Assembly (NCBI GenBank): GCA_934045075.1
Contig: OW203724.1
Coordinates: 13,193,473 to 13,257,472 of the forward strand
Direction: 5' to 3'
Origin: Yponomeuta sedellus
Taxonomy: Eukaryota; Arthropoda; Insecta; Lepidoptera; Yponomeutidae
DNA: 64,000 bases
Both the position numbers and the translations under genes were made by a program. The notes beneath the pieces were generated by a model. That model had not been told where the DNA came from. It saw only the letters and a program-made list of their open reading frames with translations, and did no database searches. Shown piece after piece: positions 44,220-55,849 of the stretch (within the stretch, counting starts at the first letter, position 1; every line of letters begins with the position of its first letter).

Positions 44220-44362
44220 AAGTTATATATTAAACGGGTCTAATTGCGATTATTTACCCGAGAGACCACGGCAACTGTAACGCTACCGAAACATCGCGGG
44301 AAATAAGGTAATTACGTTCTACTAACAAATAATCGCGATTAGACCTGTCTAATATATAACTA
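44220..44362. mobile_element. 143-bp inverted-repeat element
   Basis: The left arm agttatatattaaacgggtc (44221-44255) and the complement of the right arm (44327-44360) agree with few mismatches. The inner part contains accacggcaactgtaacgct. Likely a MITE; no target duplication assigned. Confidence 0.65.
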
Positions 44363-44950
44363 AGTATTTTTTATATAAAACTCAACTAGGAATTATAATT
44401 CCAAAAAAAGCGGCGCATTTTTAACCTTGTGTACCTACTTATGTTGATAAATCTCGTTGAAACGATTACACAGTAGGACCTTATTAGGAACCTTGCGCTT
44501 TAGCGTTTTATATCATGTTATACACATAGATATAATGTTTTATTTGGTATCATTATACAAATAAAGCTTGTCATCAAAATATTTAAAAACGTCTCCGCTC
44601 AGCTTTATGCGGTTGCCTATAGCGACCACGCGCTTTTTTTCAGCGGATACTGCAAAACAAAATAAAATCCTCAAAATTATAGTCACCACTATGCCAAAAG
44701 GCTCGAATCCACGTTCAACAATCTAAGTGATATAAGTAGCTTTAGTTACAGTTATACCCACTTAGATAGTCGTATACATTTACGCTTAACAACCCACATT
44801 TTATACGATTACGGACAAAGTAACTCAACACGACACAATTATCCATTTGAGGTCATCATCCAATTGTACGGAGGATATCTCGCCTCGCTATGTCAGCTCT
44901 TAACAAATTGGCTCAGTCCCAGAGATACTTCATCAAGACAGTTTTAAAAA

Positions 44951-45131
44951 ATGGAAAAAAAACTTTACTCCAAAGTTTTTCTCCTACTTGTTCTGTGTGG
45001 CTGTAGCGATAGTTTACAGTGTGACCGCGGGCCTTATGGATCCTCAAGCCAGGCTTCGTCTCCGGATGGGCGCTACACTTTTTCAGTTTTGGAAACCGAT
45101 AACACTTACATTCCTGATCACCTTTATACAG
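44951..45131 (+). CDS. Spon1: F-spondin exon 1: signal peptide and start of reeler domain
   Basis: ATG in the context aaaaaatgg. 60 codons and one base, donor ACAG/gtagga. It reads MEKKLYSKVFLLLVLCGC, a hydrophobic signal, then SLQCDRGPYG and SPDGRYTFSVLETDNTYIPD. The first reeler cysteine and the PDG.Y and Y.PDHLYT strands are present. No upstream in-frame ATG is better placed. Confidence 0.82.
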
Positions 45132-48100
45132 GTAGGACGATTACTTTCAGTTTTTTTTATGTAGCTTATAAACGTCCACTGCAGTGCACAGGCCTTCTGC
45201 CTGATAGAGTATGGGCTTAATTACAGCAATACCACTCGCTAAGGAACCTAAGGTAACCTGAGTGTCTGTGGTGTTTAAATGCTTCAGCGCTTGAAATTGC
45301 CAATCCGCGGTGGGCATTCGTGGTAAATAAGTTCATACTCTCTCTCCTTGAGAGATGGCCTGTGCCCTGCAGTGCGACGTATATAGGCTACATACAAAAT
45401 GAGAGTAACCTACTATGCTGTAAGCCCATCTGGCTGTAACTAATAACTGGGCACGTTAGTTGTGTTAAAACTTAAACTTTTACAGTGAAACTAAGGAACA
45501 CAGACGGCGAGTCCTTTTTCACGGCCTTCGTTATTTCGGCCGAAGGCAACACTGAGCCTGACACAAGGAATCCGCAACATGTGGTCACCCAGTTCCCTGG
45601 GGAAATGCGACCGAGCAACTTTCTCACGGCAAAGTTTAGCGATCGATGCCTTTACTCCGTGGAACAGGCCGCTAATGACTTAAAGACTTCAGTAGAGGCA
45701 AGTGTTTTATTGCCACGCTAATATAAGTATTAGATCAAAGAAAGCTCTTGTCTACCTACCTACTTATCTCACGATTTAGAGGTGATTTTCATTGTTAAGT
45801 TTTGCTACCAACCGAAGTCAATTCCACTTACTATTTGAGCTTGTCCACCGATATTATTTTATTATAATATTTATTACGTCACATGAGTGATCAAATCATA
45901 GTAAGTACTGCAAGTAAGCACTTTTTAGAAGTAAAAAATATATTAGAATCTTTCTTTGATTTATACTTGTAATCCTTTACATTACTAGCTAAAGATTTGG
46001 ACTCAACCCGCTAGAGAAAGAATAAGAATAAACTTAATTTAACAACATTACATAAGGTTACACACAATAGGGACATCAATTAATAACTTTTACAGAAAAT
46101 TGCACACAGTAGGTAAGAAAACATTTTAGTAGCTAGTACCTGAAACTTAGAAATACAAAGTTGTCAAAAATGGGCCAGTCTCTCTCAGCATGATGCCAAA
46201 GCTTTGTCATGGCTTTGGCGCTAGTTTTCAAACGGAACCGTAAAACAAAAAAGATGACATTATTATGTACAGAACTAAAAAATATTGTCAATAATTTGTA
46301 GTCGTAGTGGTTATACACACGGATGTATCCGTGGTTATACACTGTTTTTTTGTAGTTATCATTCTGTACACAGACTATCATAATGACTGCAGATAGTATA
46401 ATGACTGCTCTTTCCGTAGAAAGAGCCTCTTTTGTTGCTAGAGCCAAGAGCTAGTAAAATAAACAGTCCAAACTCAATTTATGTATAGCTATTGCTAAAG
46501 CAATAATTTTCTTTCTTGAAAGCAATCTGTATGTCCTAAGGTGTACTGGCAAGCTCCACCGCCGGGGAATGGCTGCGTAACGTTGAGTGCTATGGTGGCC
46601 GAGGACGAGCACAGCCGGTTCCATGACCCTCTAACTGTTAGACTTTGTGAAGAGAAAACAAGACGTCAGGCCAACGACTTGGCGCCCCACGTCAATCTGG
46701 CCTGCCAGATCTGTGACGAGGCCAAGTATGAGGTACCCACGACATTGGTTTATCGATTAAAGTCACCAACTGACTGTTATAATAAAAATAAGTCGCACTG
46801 CAGAATAGGCTCTCTTCCACTACTTTATTGGGATATATACGTCTATTAGGAAAATGTACCTAATATACAGGCGAGCTTACAAGATAACCACACACACCTA
46901 TTTTGTTTCTGTTTTTCGTTAACGAGTCTCAATGATAATGTGAGGAATCAAACCAAGTTTTTTATTGCAAACGCAGTGTTCTACCCATGTTAGCTCCTGG
47001 TATGGGGCTGTAGATATATCACCTATAACAGTTCCCATCACACCTTTAGTTATACTAGGAAAACCTTATTATCTGATAAAGTAGTGGAGTCAAAAAAATA
47101 TTAATTATTTAATTAACCTAAGTTTTTTAGCAATCACTAACTTTATCGTTTGTTTGTGTTCTAGATAACTTTCAAGCACCACCTCTACCATCCAAAGAAC
47201 GGCTGGGCACCGCACTACAGCAATTTGGTAGGAGCTTCCCACACGGCTGAGTACGTGCTGTGGGCCCCTGGTCTACCAGCGACAGACGGATTAAAGGACC
47301 TGATTGAGCTTAATAACTCCGCCACTTTGGAAGCTGAGATTAAGAGGAAAGTAAGTAGGTACTTACCGCAATAGGCGAGACGAGAATATCAAAAAATCAA
47401 CGATATTAGGAGAAAGTGCATATCAAAAGGATTTAAAACACCCATTTTCACTGAAACACCAATCACCCCGCGTTGTGACCACTAGTGATTATGCATTTAG
47501 ATTGATTTTTAAAGGCACTACACATCATTTATAAACTTTAGTTTCTTTGGCTACGCGTAGACACATTTGACATTTGATGTTTGTTTACCTAGGCGTGATG
47601 TCAGATTCGACGACGTGAGACTGGGAGCTGTTTTCCCACAGATTTAAAATAATTTTAGAAAAATGGCTTTAACCATGGATAAAATTTAGTTTATTACAGA
47701 AATATAAGTTTTTTTGTAAATAATAAACGTGTCCCCACATTATGGAAGATAATTTAAAAATCTTTCGTCATGCCATTGCGGATTAATTATATTTCTAATC
47801 AATTTCTTTCCTTTCCCAATCTCAATCTCTAGCCGCAACTTGATCAGTCCATTTTTAACTAGTAGGATTCAATACACCACTAAGATATCACCAAATACAA
47901 TTATTGGAGGAAAGGCTGAATACTGCCCACATCTAACTTCTAGATCGGCGAGGGGGTAAGAAAACTGTTCAAAGGTAAGAAGCAAAGGCATTCGAAGCAG
48001 AGGAACTCTTCTTACGCCGTCTTCCGAGCTGACAAGATCAATCATCTCTTCACGGCCGCTGTGGCCTTCCAACCGTCTCCTGGTTGGTTTCTCGGAGTAA

Positions 48101-51100
48101 CGAGATTTGAACTTTGCCAGAAAGACAACACTTGGCTCCAAGAGAGACAGCTGAACTTGTTCCCATGGGACGCCGGTATTTATACTGGGGTATCATATGA
48201 AGTAAGTAATTAATTTCTAGTCGAGGTATTTTTGATGAAGTAATCAGAGCCACTAATGTGTACTTTGTTCGCGCCTTTTGACAAAACATAGTTGATAGAC
48301 ATAGTCATAAACATATTAGGCACTAGATAACCCCGTAAAGTTTGCACATTTGATTTAACCTACCCCTACCACCCCAACTTCCAAATTATTTATTATAAAA
48401 TATACCAAAACTAGTCCAGCCAGTCCCGAGTTTTAGCGAGACTAACGAACAATTATTTTTTATAAATAATTAGTTAAATATCATCGGTCGTATAGACGTA
48501 GTTTTCCACGTTTCATAAAGTGATACCGTTTTATAAAGCCATTTTTATAATAAAAATGCATGTCAATAGCTACATTTACGTAAATTCGATTTCAAAAACA
48601 AAGTCATTTGTTTTTATTTTAACCTAAAGAATTTAGACTATGTTTTCTAAAAGTCATCGTACAATGTAAAATGTGCAATTTAATTTTACACCTAATATTT
48701 TATGTGTTTCCAGTCCTCTCAGTTTTCTGTGGGCGTGATCTCCAGAGCGCAAATCAGTTCTTACGATAAAATCTCTGTGTTCTTTGAAATGGGTAAAAAG
48801 AACCACCATTCGTTTGGGAAACTCATAATAAAGCTCATCAAGACCTATCACAGGGACTGTGATAAAAGTGTGGGTGAGAGCCTACATTATTACATTATTA
48901 GCCAAAAAACGAAATTTTGATCACCTTGCCACTCCGGTGGTTTTCTATGGTCTTCTATTTGGTCTTCTATGATCCTATGCAGGCATTTTTGCTAGCAAAG
49001 TTTGTATTAAATTAATTAGGGTTCTATTAAATAAAGTATTTGGTTTGATAGATTTAATTTGTGCCGCTTTTTATCGCTTGCTGTCATAGATGTTAATTTG
49101 AATCTAGCAAAGGTAATGAGATAGGTAAATAATAATAATAATGGCGAATATCGCGGAATTTGGTGAGGACTTATAGCTTCTCTGAGTTAAACTCAATTGT
49201 AAAGATGGAAAGAGTGCCACGATGAGTGCTGAAAGTAACGATTAATATGCAATCCCTAATGTTATACAATGCGTGAACAGTTTCAGGGATGCTCTGTTCT
49301 CTCCGTGAGCCAGCTGTAGCATCTTCTCGCCCCTGCTTTAAATGCTAAACGCACTTAAACTAACAGCTTCAGCTGCTTCTGTCCCCCGTTCTTTTAAAGG
49401 TTAGGACTACGCGCCGCCAACGATAAGATTAGATACTCTTTATTGCACCCTATACATTTTGAGAGTATATGAAAAACTTAAGTGTACACCATGTATACAA
49501 TTTGGCGGTCTTATCGGTAAAAGCGATACAAAGTTCTTCGCCACTTCACATGAAAAATCGATGTAACATCTAGAGATTTTAACCTTCATACTACGGGTAC
49601 GGAAATAGCTATAAATCTGAATGCACCTTATAATATTGTCAACAGTATCCCCAGGCATTGCAGCTACCGAGTGGTCCTTCCACAGTTACTGCCTTACTGT
49701 CAGAAGTTATCAAGCAGCCCATAAGGCCTCTGACACGGCTTAACGACTGCCATTACATGACAGCCGGCACCATTGGCTTAACGTGCCTTGCGAAGCACGG
49801 AATCACCATCTCATTTCGTAGATGCAAAGGCCAGTTTTATAATACCTTTTATGCCACACCTGGCAATAAAGTGGCTTTTTCCGCACGATGCGCGTACGGA
49901 AAAAGCCGCATTCTGGCCAAGTGTAGAGATAAAAAGATGTACACAACACGGGAGGTAATAAAGAAAGCTCTCGATCGCATATTTACGTCCCTCGCTTGCA
50001 GCTCGGGCCGCAAACTTCTGCGATCTCGGCCTTTCTTTGTATTACCACCCTAGTTGTGTAATGTACTATTATACAACTTTTGTAATAGGAATGGAAACAG
50101 TAACATTTTATAACACCTCATACCGGATAACGGATGAATTAAATAAAATAAATCGTATCTTATCTTTTAGCCGGGGCGGGTAGTGTCCTTTATCACAAAA
50201 TAACCTGTAATGGACAGCCGGCGTATGCAACATGAAATGTTAAAAATAGTTTTAACATTTAAGCGCGCAGCATCCTATCTATGCTGGTTATGTTTCTAGT
50301 AATTAGATTTCTATGGCATCGCTTTGTATACGTGTGTGTGTGTCTTATGTGAGTAAATTATTTATTTATCTATCTACCTTTTGAGTAGAACATGATGTTA
50401 TCCGTGGATTCTTTTTCAAAACAGAAGGCGTTAGAAGAAATAAACGGGGCTTTGGATCAATCGAGCAACGGGGCTGAACCTACGACGCCTTCCAGGTATC
50501 AAAACCCAGACCTAGTTAGAGGCGGAGACGAGAGTAATTCTTCAGAAAGTTAACACTATCCTAATAATAGTGCATAATTAAGTAATATTTTTTATTAAAG
50601 TTTACTAAACAGTTGCGGCCCACAACTTTGCGTCGCTGACTGCTTTATTACTCGCAATCATTAGGTCCTCCTGAGTGCAGGTGTTAGGGCACGCAGGGCA
50701 CGATGAAACAGGGTCGATCGTCCGGGAAGTACCGCACAAATAGTACATGTTATTGCTGACGGGGTCCGCGAACCCACTTGGAAATATTATCCTTACATCG
50801 GCCGATACAGGGATTTCCGTATTACCCAGGGCAATTTAATCCAACAGCGGCACAAACGGGATATATGTTGTCCGTAGGAGAATGGAATTGAATTAATTTC
50901 AAAATCATTGCTAAGTATTATAAGCACATTTTTAGTAACTAGGATGAGTTAATCAATTTCAAAGGTATTCATTACCTACCGCTTGCAGTGAAGAGTCAAT
51001 CAGCGAGGCCGAGGAGTCTTCCGAGGACTGTCCTATGTCTCCGTGGCTGGACTGGAGTTCCTGCGAAGGTGCTTGCGAGAACGGCAAGGTAATGGGGTAC

Positions 51101-51160
51101 CGATGGCGCGAGCGGTACCACTTAGTTGATGGAGTCGCCATCGAAAGATATGATCCAAAT
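44951..51160 (+). CDS. Spon1: F-spondin (spondin-1-like), N-terminal part of gene
   Basis: Gene-level entry. Eight exons: 44951-45131, 45486-45697, 46541-46732, 47165-47350, 47944-48201, 48714-48873, 50425-50495 and 50989-51160. Order of domains: signal peptide (about 1-23), reeler domain (about 24-165), spondin domain (about 190-397), acidic linker, first thrombospondin type-1 repeat. This is the F-spondin architecture, a secreted extracellular-matrix protein of axon guidance and adhesion. About 475 residues are encoded here, against roughly 750-800 in the family, so further TSR exons are missing downstream. Exon 6 ends in phase 1 and exon 7 starts in phase 0, so a small exon between them, or another donor, is still unidentified. 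Confidence 0.88.
45132..45485 (+). other. F-spondin intron 1 with two family B repeats
   Basis: gtagga donor, cttttacag acceptor. It contains a minus-strand family B copy (45155-45240) and a plus-strand copy (45243-45392), which face each other and could form a foldback. Confidence 0.7.
45486..45697 (+). CDS. Spon1: F-spondin exon 2: reeler domain core, GC donor
   Basis: Two bases complete a Val codon, then 70 codons: KLRNTDGESFFTAFVISAEG, then FLTAKFSDRCLYSVEQAAND and LKTSVE. F.AFVI.AEG and KFSDRC are reeler-domain hallmarks. The exon ends GAG/gcaagt, a GC-AG intron donor. A GT donor six bases earlier (TCA/gtagag) would keep the frame but drop two residues. Confidence 0.82.
46541..46732 (+). 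CDS. Spon1: F-spondin exon 3: end of reeler domain
   Basis: Acceptor tgtcctaag at 46540, donor GAG/gtaccc at 46733, phase 0 at both ends, 64 codons. VYWQAPPPGNGCVTLSAMV is the closing reeler strand with its conserved W.AP..G.GCV. LACQICDEAKYE leads into the spondin domain. Confidence 0.88.
47165..47350 (+). CDS. Spon1: F-spondin exon 4: start of spondin domain
   Basis: Acceptor gtgttctag, donor AAA/gtaagt, 62 codons in phase 0. ITFKHHLYHPKNGWAPHYSN followed by LVGASHTAEYVLW matches the spondin-domain core W.PH.S..IGASH...Y.LW. The stretch between the first strand and the HP motif is shorter than in vertebrate F-spondins. Confidence 0.9.
47944..48201 (+). CDS. Spon1: F-spondin exon 5: spondin domain core
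   Basis: Acceptor aacttctag, donor GAA/gtaagt, 86 codons, phase 0. YAVFRADKINHLFTAAVAFQ, then PSPGWFLGVTRFELC and LNLFPWDAGIYTGVSYE. F..D...HL.....M..PSPDWFVG...L.LC and LYPWDAGTDSG..YE are the diagnostic F-spondin strings; the match is strong. Confidence 0.93.
48714..48873 (+). CDS. Spon1: F-spondin exon 6: end of spondin domain
   Basis: Acceptor tgtgtttccag, donor GTGG/gtgaga, 53 codons plus one base. SSQFSVGVISRAQISSYDKI, then GKLIIKLIKTYHRDC. It aligns with the PFYD...VARVVIERI...C end of the domain but is clearly diverged. If translation passed the donor it would stop at 48920. Confidence 0.7.
48874..50424 (+). other. F-spondin intron region, one exon possibly unseen
   Basis: Holds a family C LINE end on the minus strand (49425-49550), a partial family A copy (49676-49803) and a foldback-rich block (49830-50060: ggctttttccgcacgatgcg with cgcgtacggaaaaagcc). 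A phase-1-to-phase-0 exon is expected somewhere here if the calls at 48873 and 50425 are both right. I could not identify it. Confidence 0.5.
50425..50495 (+). CDS. Spon1: F-spondin exon 7: acidic linker
   Basis: Acceptor tctttttcaaaacag, donor TTCCAG/gtatca, 23 codons plus two bases: KALEEINGALDQSSNGAEPT and TPS. It corresponds to the acidic, low-complexity linker between spondin domain and first TSR. Its phase-2 end fits exon 8, its phase-0 start does not fit exon 6. Confidence 0.55.
50989..51160 (+). CDS. Spon1: F-spondin exon 8: first thrombospondin type-1 repeat
   Basis: Acceptor ctaccgcttgcag, donor AAT/gtgagt, one base plus 57 codons. An acidic start, SISEAEESSED, is followed by CPMSPWLDWSSCEGACENGK and VMGYRWRERYHL. 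W..WSSC...C..G...R.R is the TSR signature, with the stacked Trp and Arg residues present. The rest of the repeat must be in a following exon. Confidence 0.9.
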
Positions 51161-51850
51161 GTGAGTTGATTGCATATTAATAACAATATGATGTATTCTA
51201 ACTGCAGGTTTGCTAAAGGTCATTCGAATGATGGCGTGGGGGCGGGTAATCTATCCCGAAATGGTTGATACTGATGATGGCTGACCACTGCGCTTACTCG
51301 AGAACGAGTTCTGTAAGTGTGTCTGGCCGCAGAACTTATGCTTTCCCTACTTTTGTAAGCAATTTAACTAATAATTTGGCATTTAAGGTTATTGATGGCA
51401 ATCATGAAATCTTATCATTTGTATACTCGTAGGTGGCCATTGATGTATTTAGTTTAAAATTACTTGAGAAACCATGGTCAGAGTGGAGTTTTTTTTTCTC
51501 CGCTGCCTTCTTCTCCACTACAACACGGCCCAAAGGCAGCGGCTTACATTTTGAATTGTAGATTGACATTCAGCAAACAGAATGTAAATATTATTTACGT
51601 TGAAATACATTGAATTGAATTTTCTTGTAAAAAATAAATTGAATTTAATTGAGATTTTTCCGAATTTATTAAATTGCCACATTTTAAATGTTGTTCCGGT
51701 TTCACTCCGGATAATATTGCTGGATGAATCCGGCAAAGCTGCACTCCGTAAAGTCTAATCATGCATGAGACGTAGTGTCAGCCTGTAAAGTTCAAAGTAA
51801 AGTTAAAAGCTCTGATACTTTAAATTTTGTTGACACATTGAAAAATATAT
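51161..51850 (+). other. F-spondin intron start, no further exon found
   Basis: No exon with valid splice sites and TSR content could be placed. A short open stretch near 51433-51490 includes PWSEWS but runs into a poly-T tract without a donor. Confidence 0.45.
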
Positions 51851-51857
51851 CTTATTT

Positions 51858-52311
51858 AAAAACCTATTTAGAGGCTAAAAATTTCACCCATGCCGGGATT
51901 CGAACCCGCAACCTCTGGCTATCCGTACCAGCGCTCTACCAATTGAGCCAATGGGCGACTCACGGCATCAGTGAAATTTCGAACCTCTTTACAATATTCT
52001 CTGTATTACGTACAGGCAGCGACATCTGACTTAAGCAAATTGCATTACTTACAGCCCCGACTACCTACTTTGCAGTTAGGTTTAACATCGGAACGATATC
52101 ACTGTACCCACATGATTACACTATTTTTATTTTTAATGCACTAACCCGTGCTAAGGAACAAATTTAAAAACCTATTTAGAGGCTAAAAATTTCACCCATG
52201 CCGGGATTCGAACCCGCAACCTCTGGCTATCCGTACCAGCGCTCTACCAATTGAGCCAATGGGCGACTCACGGCATTTAGCCTCTAAATAGGTTTTTTAA
52301 ATTTGTTTCTT
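51858..52311 (-). mobile_element. tRNA-bearing 310-bp unit, head-to-tail dimer with inverted tail
   Basis: Copy 1 at 51858-52165 (tRNA-like core 51886-51956, minus) and copy 2 at 52166-52275 (core 52194-52264) lie head-to-tail, period 308. Copy 2 breaks off at cacggca and is joined to an inverted piece of the unit's first part (52275-52311: ttagcctctaaataggtttt). Both B-boxes are intact. Confidence 0.88.
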
Positions 52312-54880
52312 ATGTAACACCCCACCCCGCTTAAAAAAGGACTTTAACCCACTTAAGAAGAAAATACGTACAATAATAATTAACCTGCTAAAAGAAGCTA
52401 TGATGCAAAACACTCTAATGGCCAACTGTGATCGTCTAGTCTAATGAAAACCCTTCGTTGTGAACGTATTAGTAACCTAAGCTCTTTTAGGATATGAGAT
52501 TGAGTAACGAGAGTGTGTTAGAGATCCGTTCAAATACAAAAGCAGAATTTAAAGGAATGAACAGAAACCAAAGTTTAGCTTAAAGCAAATAAATATAAAT
52601 GAAAACAGCAATCAAGCGAATGAAATAAGCGAAAGCAAGATATGATTTAGAATAAATTAAATAGATAATAGGTTAAGCTGAAATTAAGTTGAAAGAAATA
52701 AAACTAGGATGAAATATGTAACTCTTACAAAACTACTTCTAGATAAATAAAATATAAAAGTACCAAATAAACCAAATGTCATACAGCAAACACGTGAGTG
52801 TTATAGTATAACGTCCCCTACCAAAAAGGCCGGTTAAGACAGACATTATTAGCCAACTAGGTAGATAAGAACGGTTTAATATGAAATGAGTACAATACTC
52901 GGTTATCTACTAGTTGATAGAGCTAATTATATCTACCCTGGATGGGGTATGGCCACCACTATGTTATACTGTTAATATATACTTATAAATAATAAACTAT
53001 GACAGACTAGAAATAAGAATAGGTACAGTGATTCATTATCCCGAGTCTATTCCTCAAGTAGACATACATAATTACGCGAGAATTGGCAAAGCGACGTTCA
53101 GCAGTACAATGCATTGGCAGTCGACGAAAGTGAGAGAGTTAGGTAGGTAACCAAATGCACAAAGTACGTTGGAAAAAACTTCACCGAAGCTTACCAACAC
53201 TGAAACAATCTGGCCAAACTCACGCAACCATGAAATGCCACTATAGGAAAAATCAATCAACTAAAGAAAATACTAACGATAAAATCTGTACATATTCCCA
53301 AAATAAATATAATAACCTAACTACGTATATGCCTTAAGTATCACACACAATTAACGCAGGAATTGGCAAAGAGACGTCCAGCAGTACAATGCATTGGCAG
53401 AAGAGTGAGAGAGAGGTAGGTAACCAAATGCACAAAGTACGTTGGGAAAGACTTCATCGAAGCCTACCAACACTGAAACAATCTGGCCAAACCAACGCAA
53501 CTATGAATGATACTAAAGCACAAGTCATCAGAAGGAAATAAATATAATAAACGCACAATAAGCATAATTAGGTATAAAAGTCTTAAGACCCAGGTCATTA
53601 ACGTAAGAAACGGCAAAGGTATGTTCAGTAGTACAATGCATTGACAGAAGAGTGTGAGAGAGGTAGGTAGACCAATGCACCAAGTACTTTGGAACAACTT
53701 CATCGAAGCTGACCAAACTGAAACATCTCAGCCGAACCCACGCAACCATGAAATAATGCCAAGAATTAAGCCAATATACCTACTACAAAAATAAGCCTTA
53801 CTATTAAAAAGCCTATAGTGGCTTCTAACTACTCACTAACGTCCCATAACGTCCTTTCATTGCCTATCATAATCCGTAATTAGATAACCCTATATATTGG
53901 ACACCCTATATCGCGACTATATTCAGACTATGCGTTCCTATATAGTATAATTATAATCTACTAACAAACGTAACATAATATAAACCGTAATTGGCCACCC
54001 TATATACTGGACACCCTATATTGCATATATTCCGCCTATGTGTACCCATTCAGTACTAAGTATTATGATCTATTACAAACGTAACATACCTACATAACTT
54101 CGGTCGAGAAAAGTACGCACCTACCTACATAAACGCAAGAGTTGAATGACCCGAAGGTCACGAGTTAGACAGCTATTATAAAGGTACCGCATCGCTCTAA
54201 ACCTATTCCTAAGTTCGATGGAAATGTCACTGTTAGGTTAATATGCACAGAACCTCACTCCTAGTGTTATCTAACAATCATTGATATTAAATATTGACAG
54301 AAGTTGTAAACAATACGTTTAGTAGGTACCAAATCAGAATTAAAATGCTATAATTATCTAACGGGTTTAGACAGATTTACCTACCTTACCCTAATTGAAT
54401 CGAGACATTAAACGTAACGCTTTTATCTACTTCATTTAATAGCTTCAATAGGAAACATTGAGGAGACACCAATTCACTTATTTGTCAATTTAAAATGATC
54501 CTAACAGACGAATAATGACCGCATATGTGGGGAGCTGGGGAAATACTTACTCTCATCATTCAACTCTGGATACCCTGGAAGAAAAAGGGGAGCCTACCTA
54601 ACATTCCCAGCCCAGTAAGCTAATGAATTTAACCACCAACAAATTGTTTCAGCAAAGCAAACCCTATTTATATTTAATCGTGTGTATGTGTGAGTGCCTA
54701 TGGTGTTTCCCTAGTCACAGCTATTACCTCAGATCATAGAAAGAAGGAGATATGCCCTAGCCGCGAAATAAGTCCGGTACCGCTGTCGCCACTTTTGAAT
54801 ATGTGTGCGTTTTCATTACATGCACAATATTGTAAATATAAGGTTCACGCACACGTCTGTCCAGTCATTTACTAGCGTTC
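52312..54880. other. AT-rich noncoding block with tandem repeats, LTR-like start
   Basis: Begins tgtaacaccccaccccgctt and shows no coding frame of its own. Inside are three tandem copies of a 245-280 bp unit (53074-53760) and two copies of a unit with tggacaccctata (about 53875-54065). TATA-like ctatttatattt lies at 54663-54674. It could be a long terminal repeat or leader of an LTR retrotransposon; the other end was not found. Confidence 0.4.
53074..53760. repeat. three tandem copies of a 245-280 bp unit
   Basis: Each copy carries gtacaatgcattg, then gagaggtaggta, then caaccatgaaat or a variant. Copies begin near 53074, 53355 and 53600. They produce several similar minus-strand open frames, which are artefacts of the repetition. 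Confidence 0.85.
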
Positions 54881-55329
54881 TAATCTTTTAATTGGTTCGC
54901 ACACTATGAAAAACAATTGTACGAATACACTCGTACACGTAAACAACAGCGTCGGTGAACTCCTTAGGGATGGAACACTTGTATCAAATAATACATCTAT
55001 CGATAAAATTATCCGATGAGAGGTTATTCATTTATTAACAGTATACTTCGTGTTGGGATGATACAAAAACAGAGCATGTTGAATTTACAAAAACAATATT
55101 ATTAAAACAAATATTCCTATTTTAATTTACTGTCCTGTGAAATGTAAATATTTATTAAGTTCTTGTCTTTTTGACAGTATTTGTGGCTTCAGTATATGAT
55201 AAAGACGCAAACTTTGCTTTCTACTGATATAGAATTTGATTATTTTGATAATTATGATGACCCCTGTACTGTATACTAATACGATATGTTAAATTTGTTG
55301 GACAGAACACCACTGAAGCATACTTGGTA

Positions 55330-55490
55330 GTGACTCTGTCCGGAAAGCTAGGTCTTCTAGGGTTTGAATCCTGGTAATGGAAAGAACTAATATTTGTGTG
55401 AAGACCATGTCCACGGTCAGGGACGCATTTGTACCTGGATCTTGGATATTTCTTGGTATTTTATTTAGTATATGAATCCCAATGTAACGT
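55330..55490 (+). mobile_element. SINE-like relic
   Basis: gtcttctagggtttgaatcctggtaatgg holds a mutated B-box (gggtttgaatcc), followed by tatttgtgtgaagaccatgt and a cttggatatttc block seen in lepidopteran SINE bodies. Confidence 0.5.
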
Positions 55491-55503
55491 GAAATGCACT
55501 TAA

Positions 55504-55549
55504 ATTACCATTTATAAATTGGCTTTACTGCCAATTTATAAATGGTAAT
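55504..55549. repeat. perfect 20-bp hairpin
   Basis: Arms 55504-55523 and 55530-55549 are perfect complements with a 6-nt loop (tttact). Outer sequence ttaccatt...aatggtaa is the same as at the ends of the hairpin at 22444-22488, although the inner arms differ. Confidence 0.85.
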
Positions 55550-55849
55550 ATTGGTAACTCTGTTAGGACTCTGTAAATTAACAGCAGTTTTTGTTAGGTG
55601 AAAGAATGAAGTGCTGACTTTTTAAGAATACAATAGCAATAACTTTCTCATTCTCTGAAAATAATTCACCCAGCTATATAAAACATAGAATAAACACATG
55701 ACTTTGACATTACCCATCAAACATTCCAAGCTTTCAAAAAATTGGTATATGCAAAGGCAGTTTAGTTGATCTGTCATTTATTTAATTATCATTTCTGTAA
55801 CATTAACTCTTTAACGTTGTAAGCTTAATTTATATAAATGCTGTGCTTA

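Noticed and set aside
51433..51490. Additional F-spondin TSR exon containing PWSEWS
   Set aside because: The frame runs into a poly-T tract, has no donor, and lacks the TSR cysteines.
53072..53749. Several similar minus-strand open frames, possibly a small gene family
   Set aside because: They are repeated because the DNA is a threefold tandem repeat; the frames are not kept open consistently between copies.
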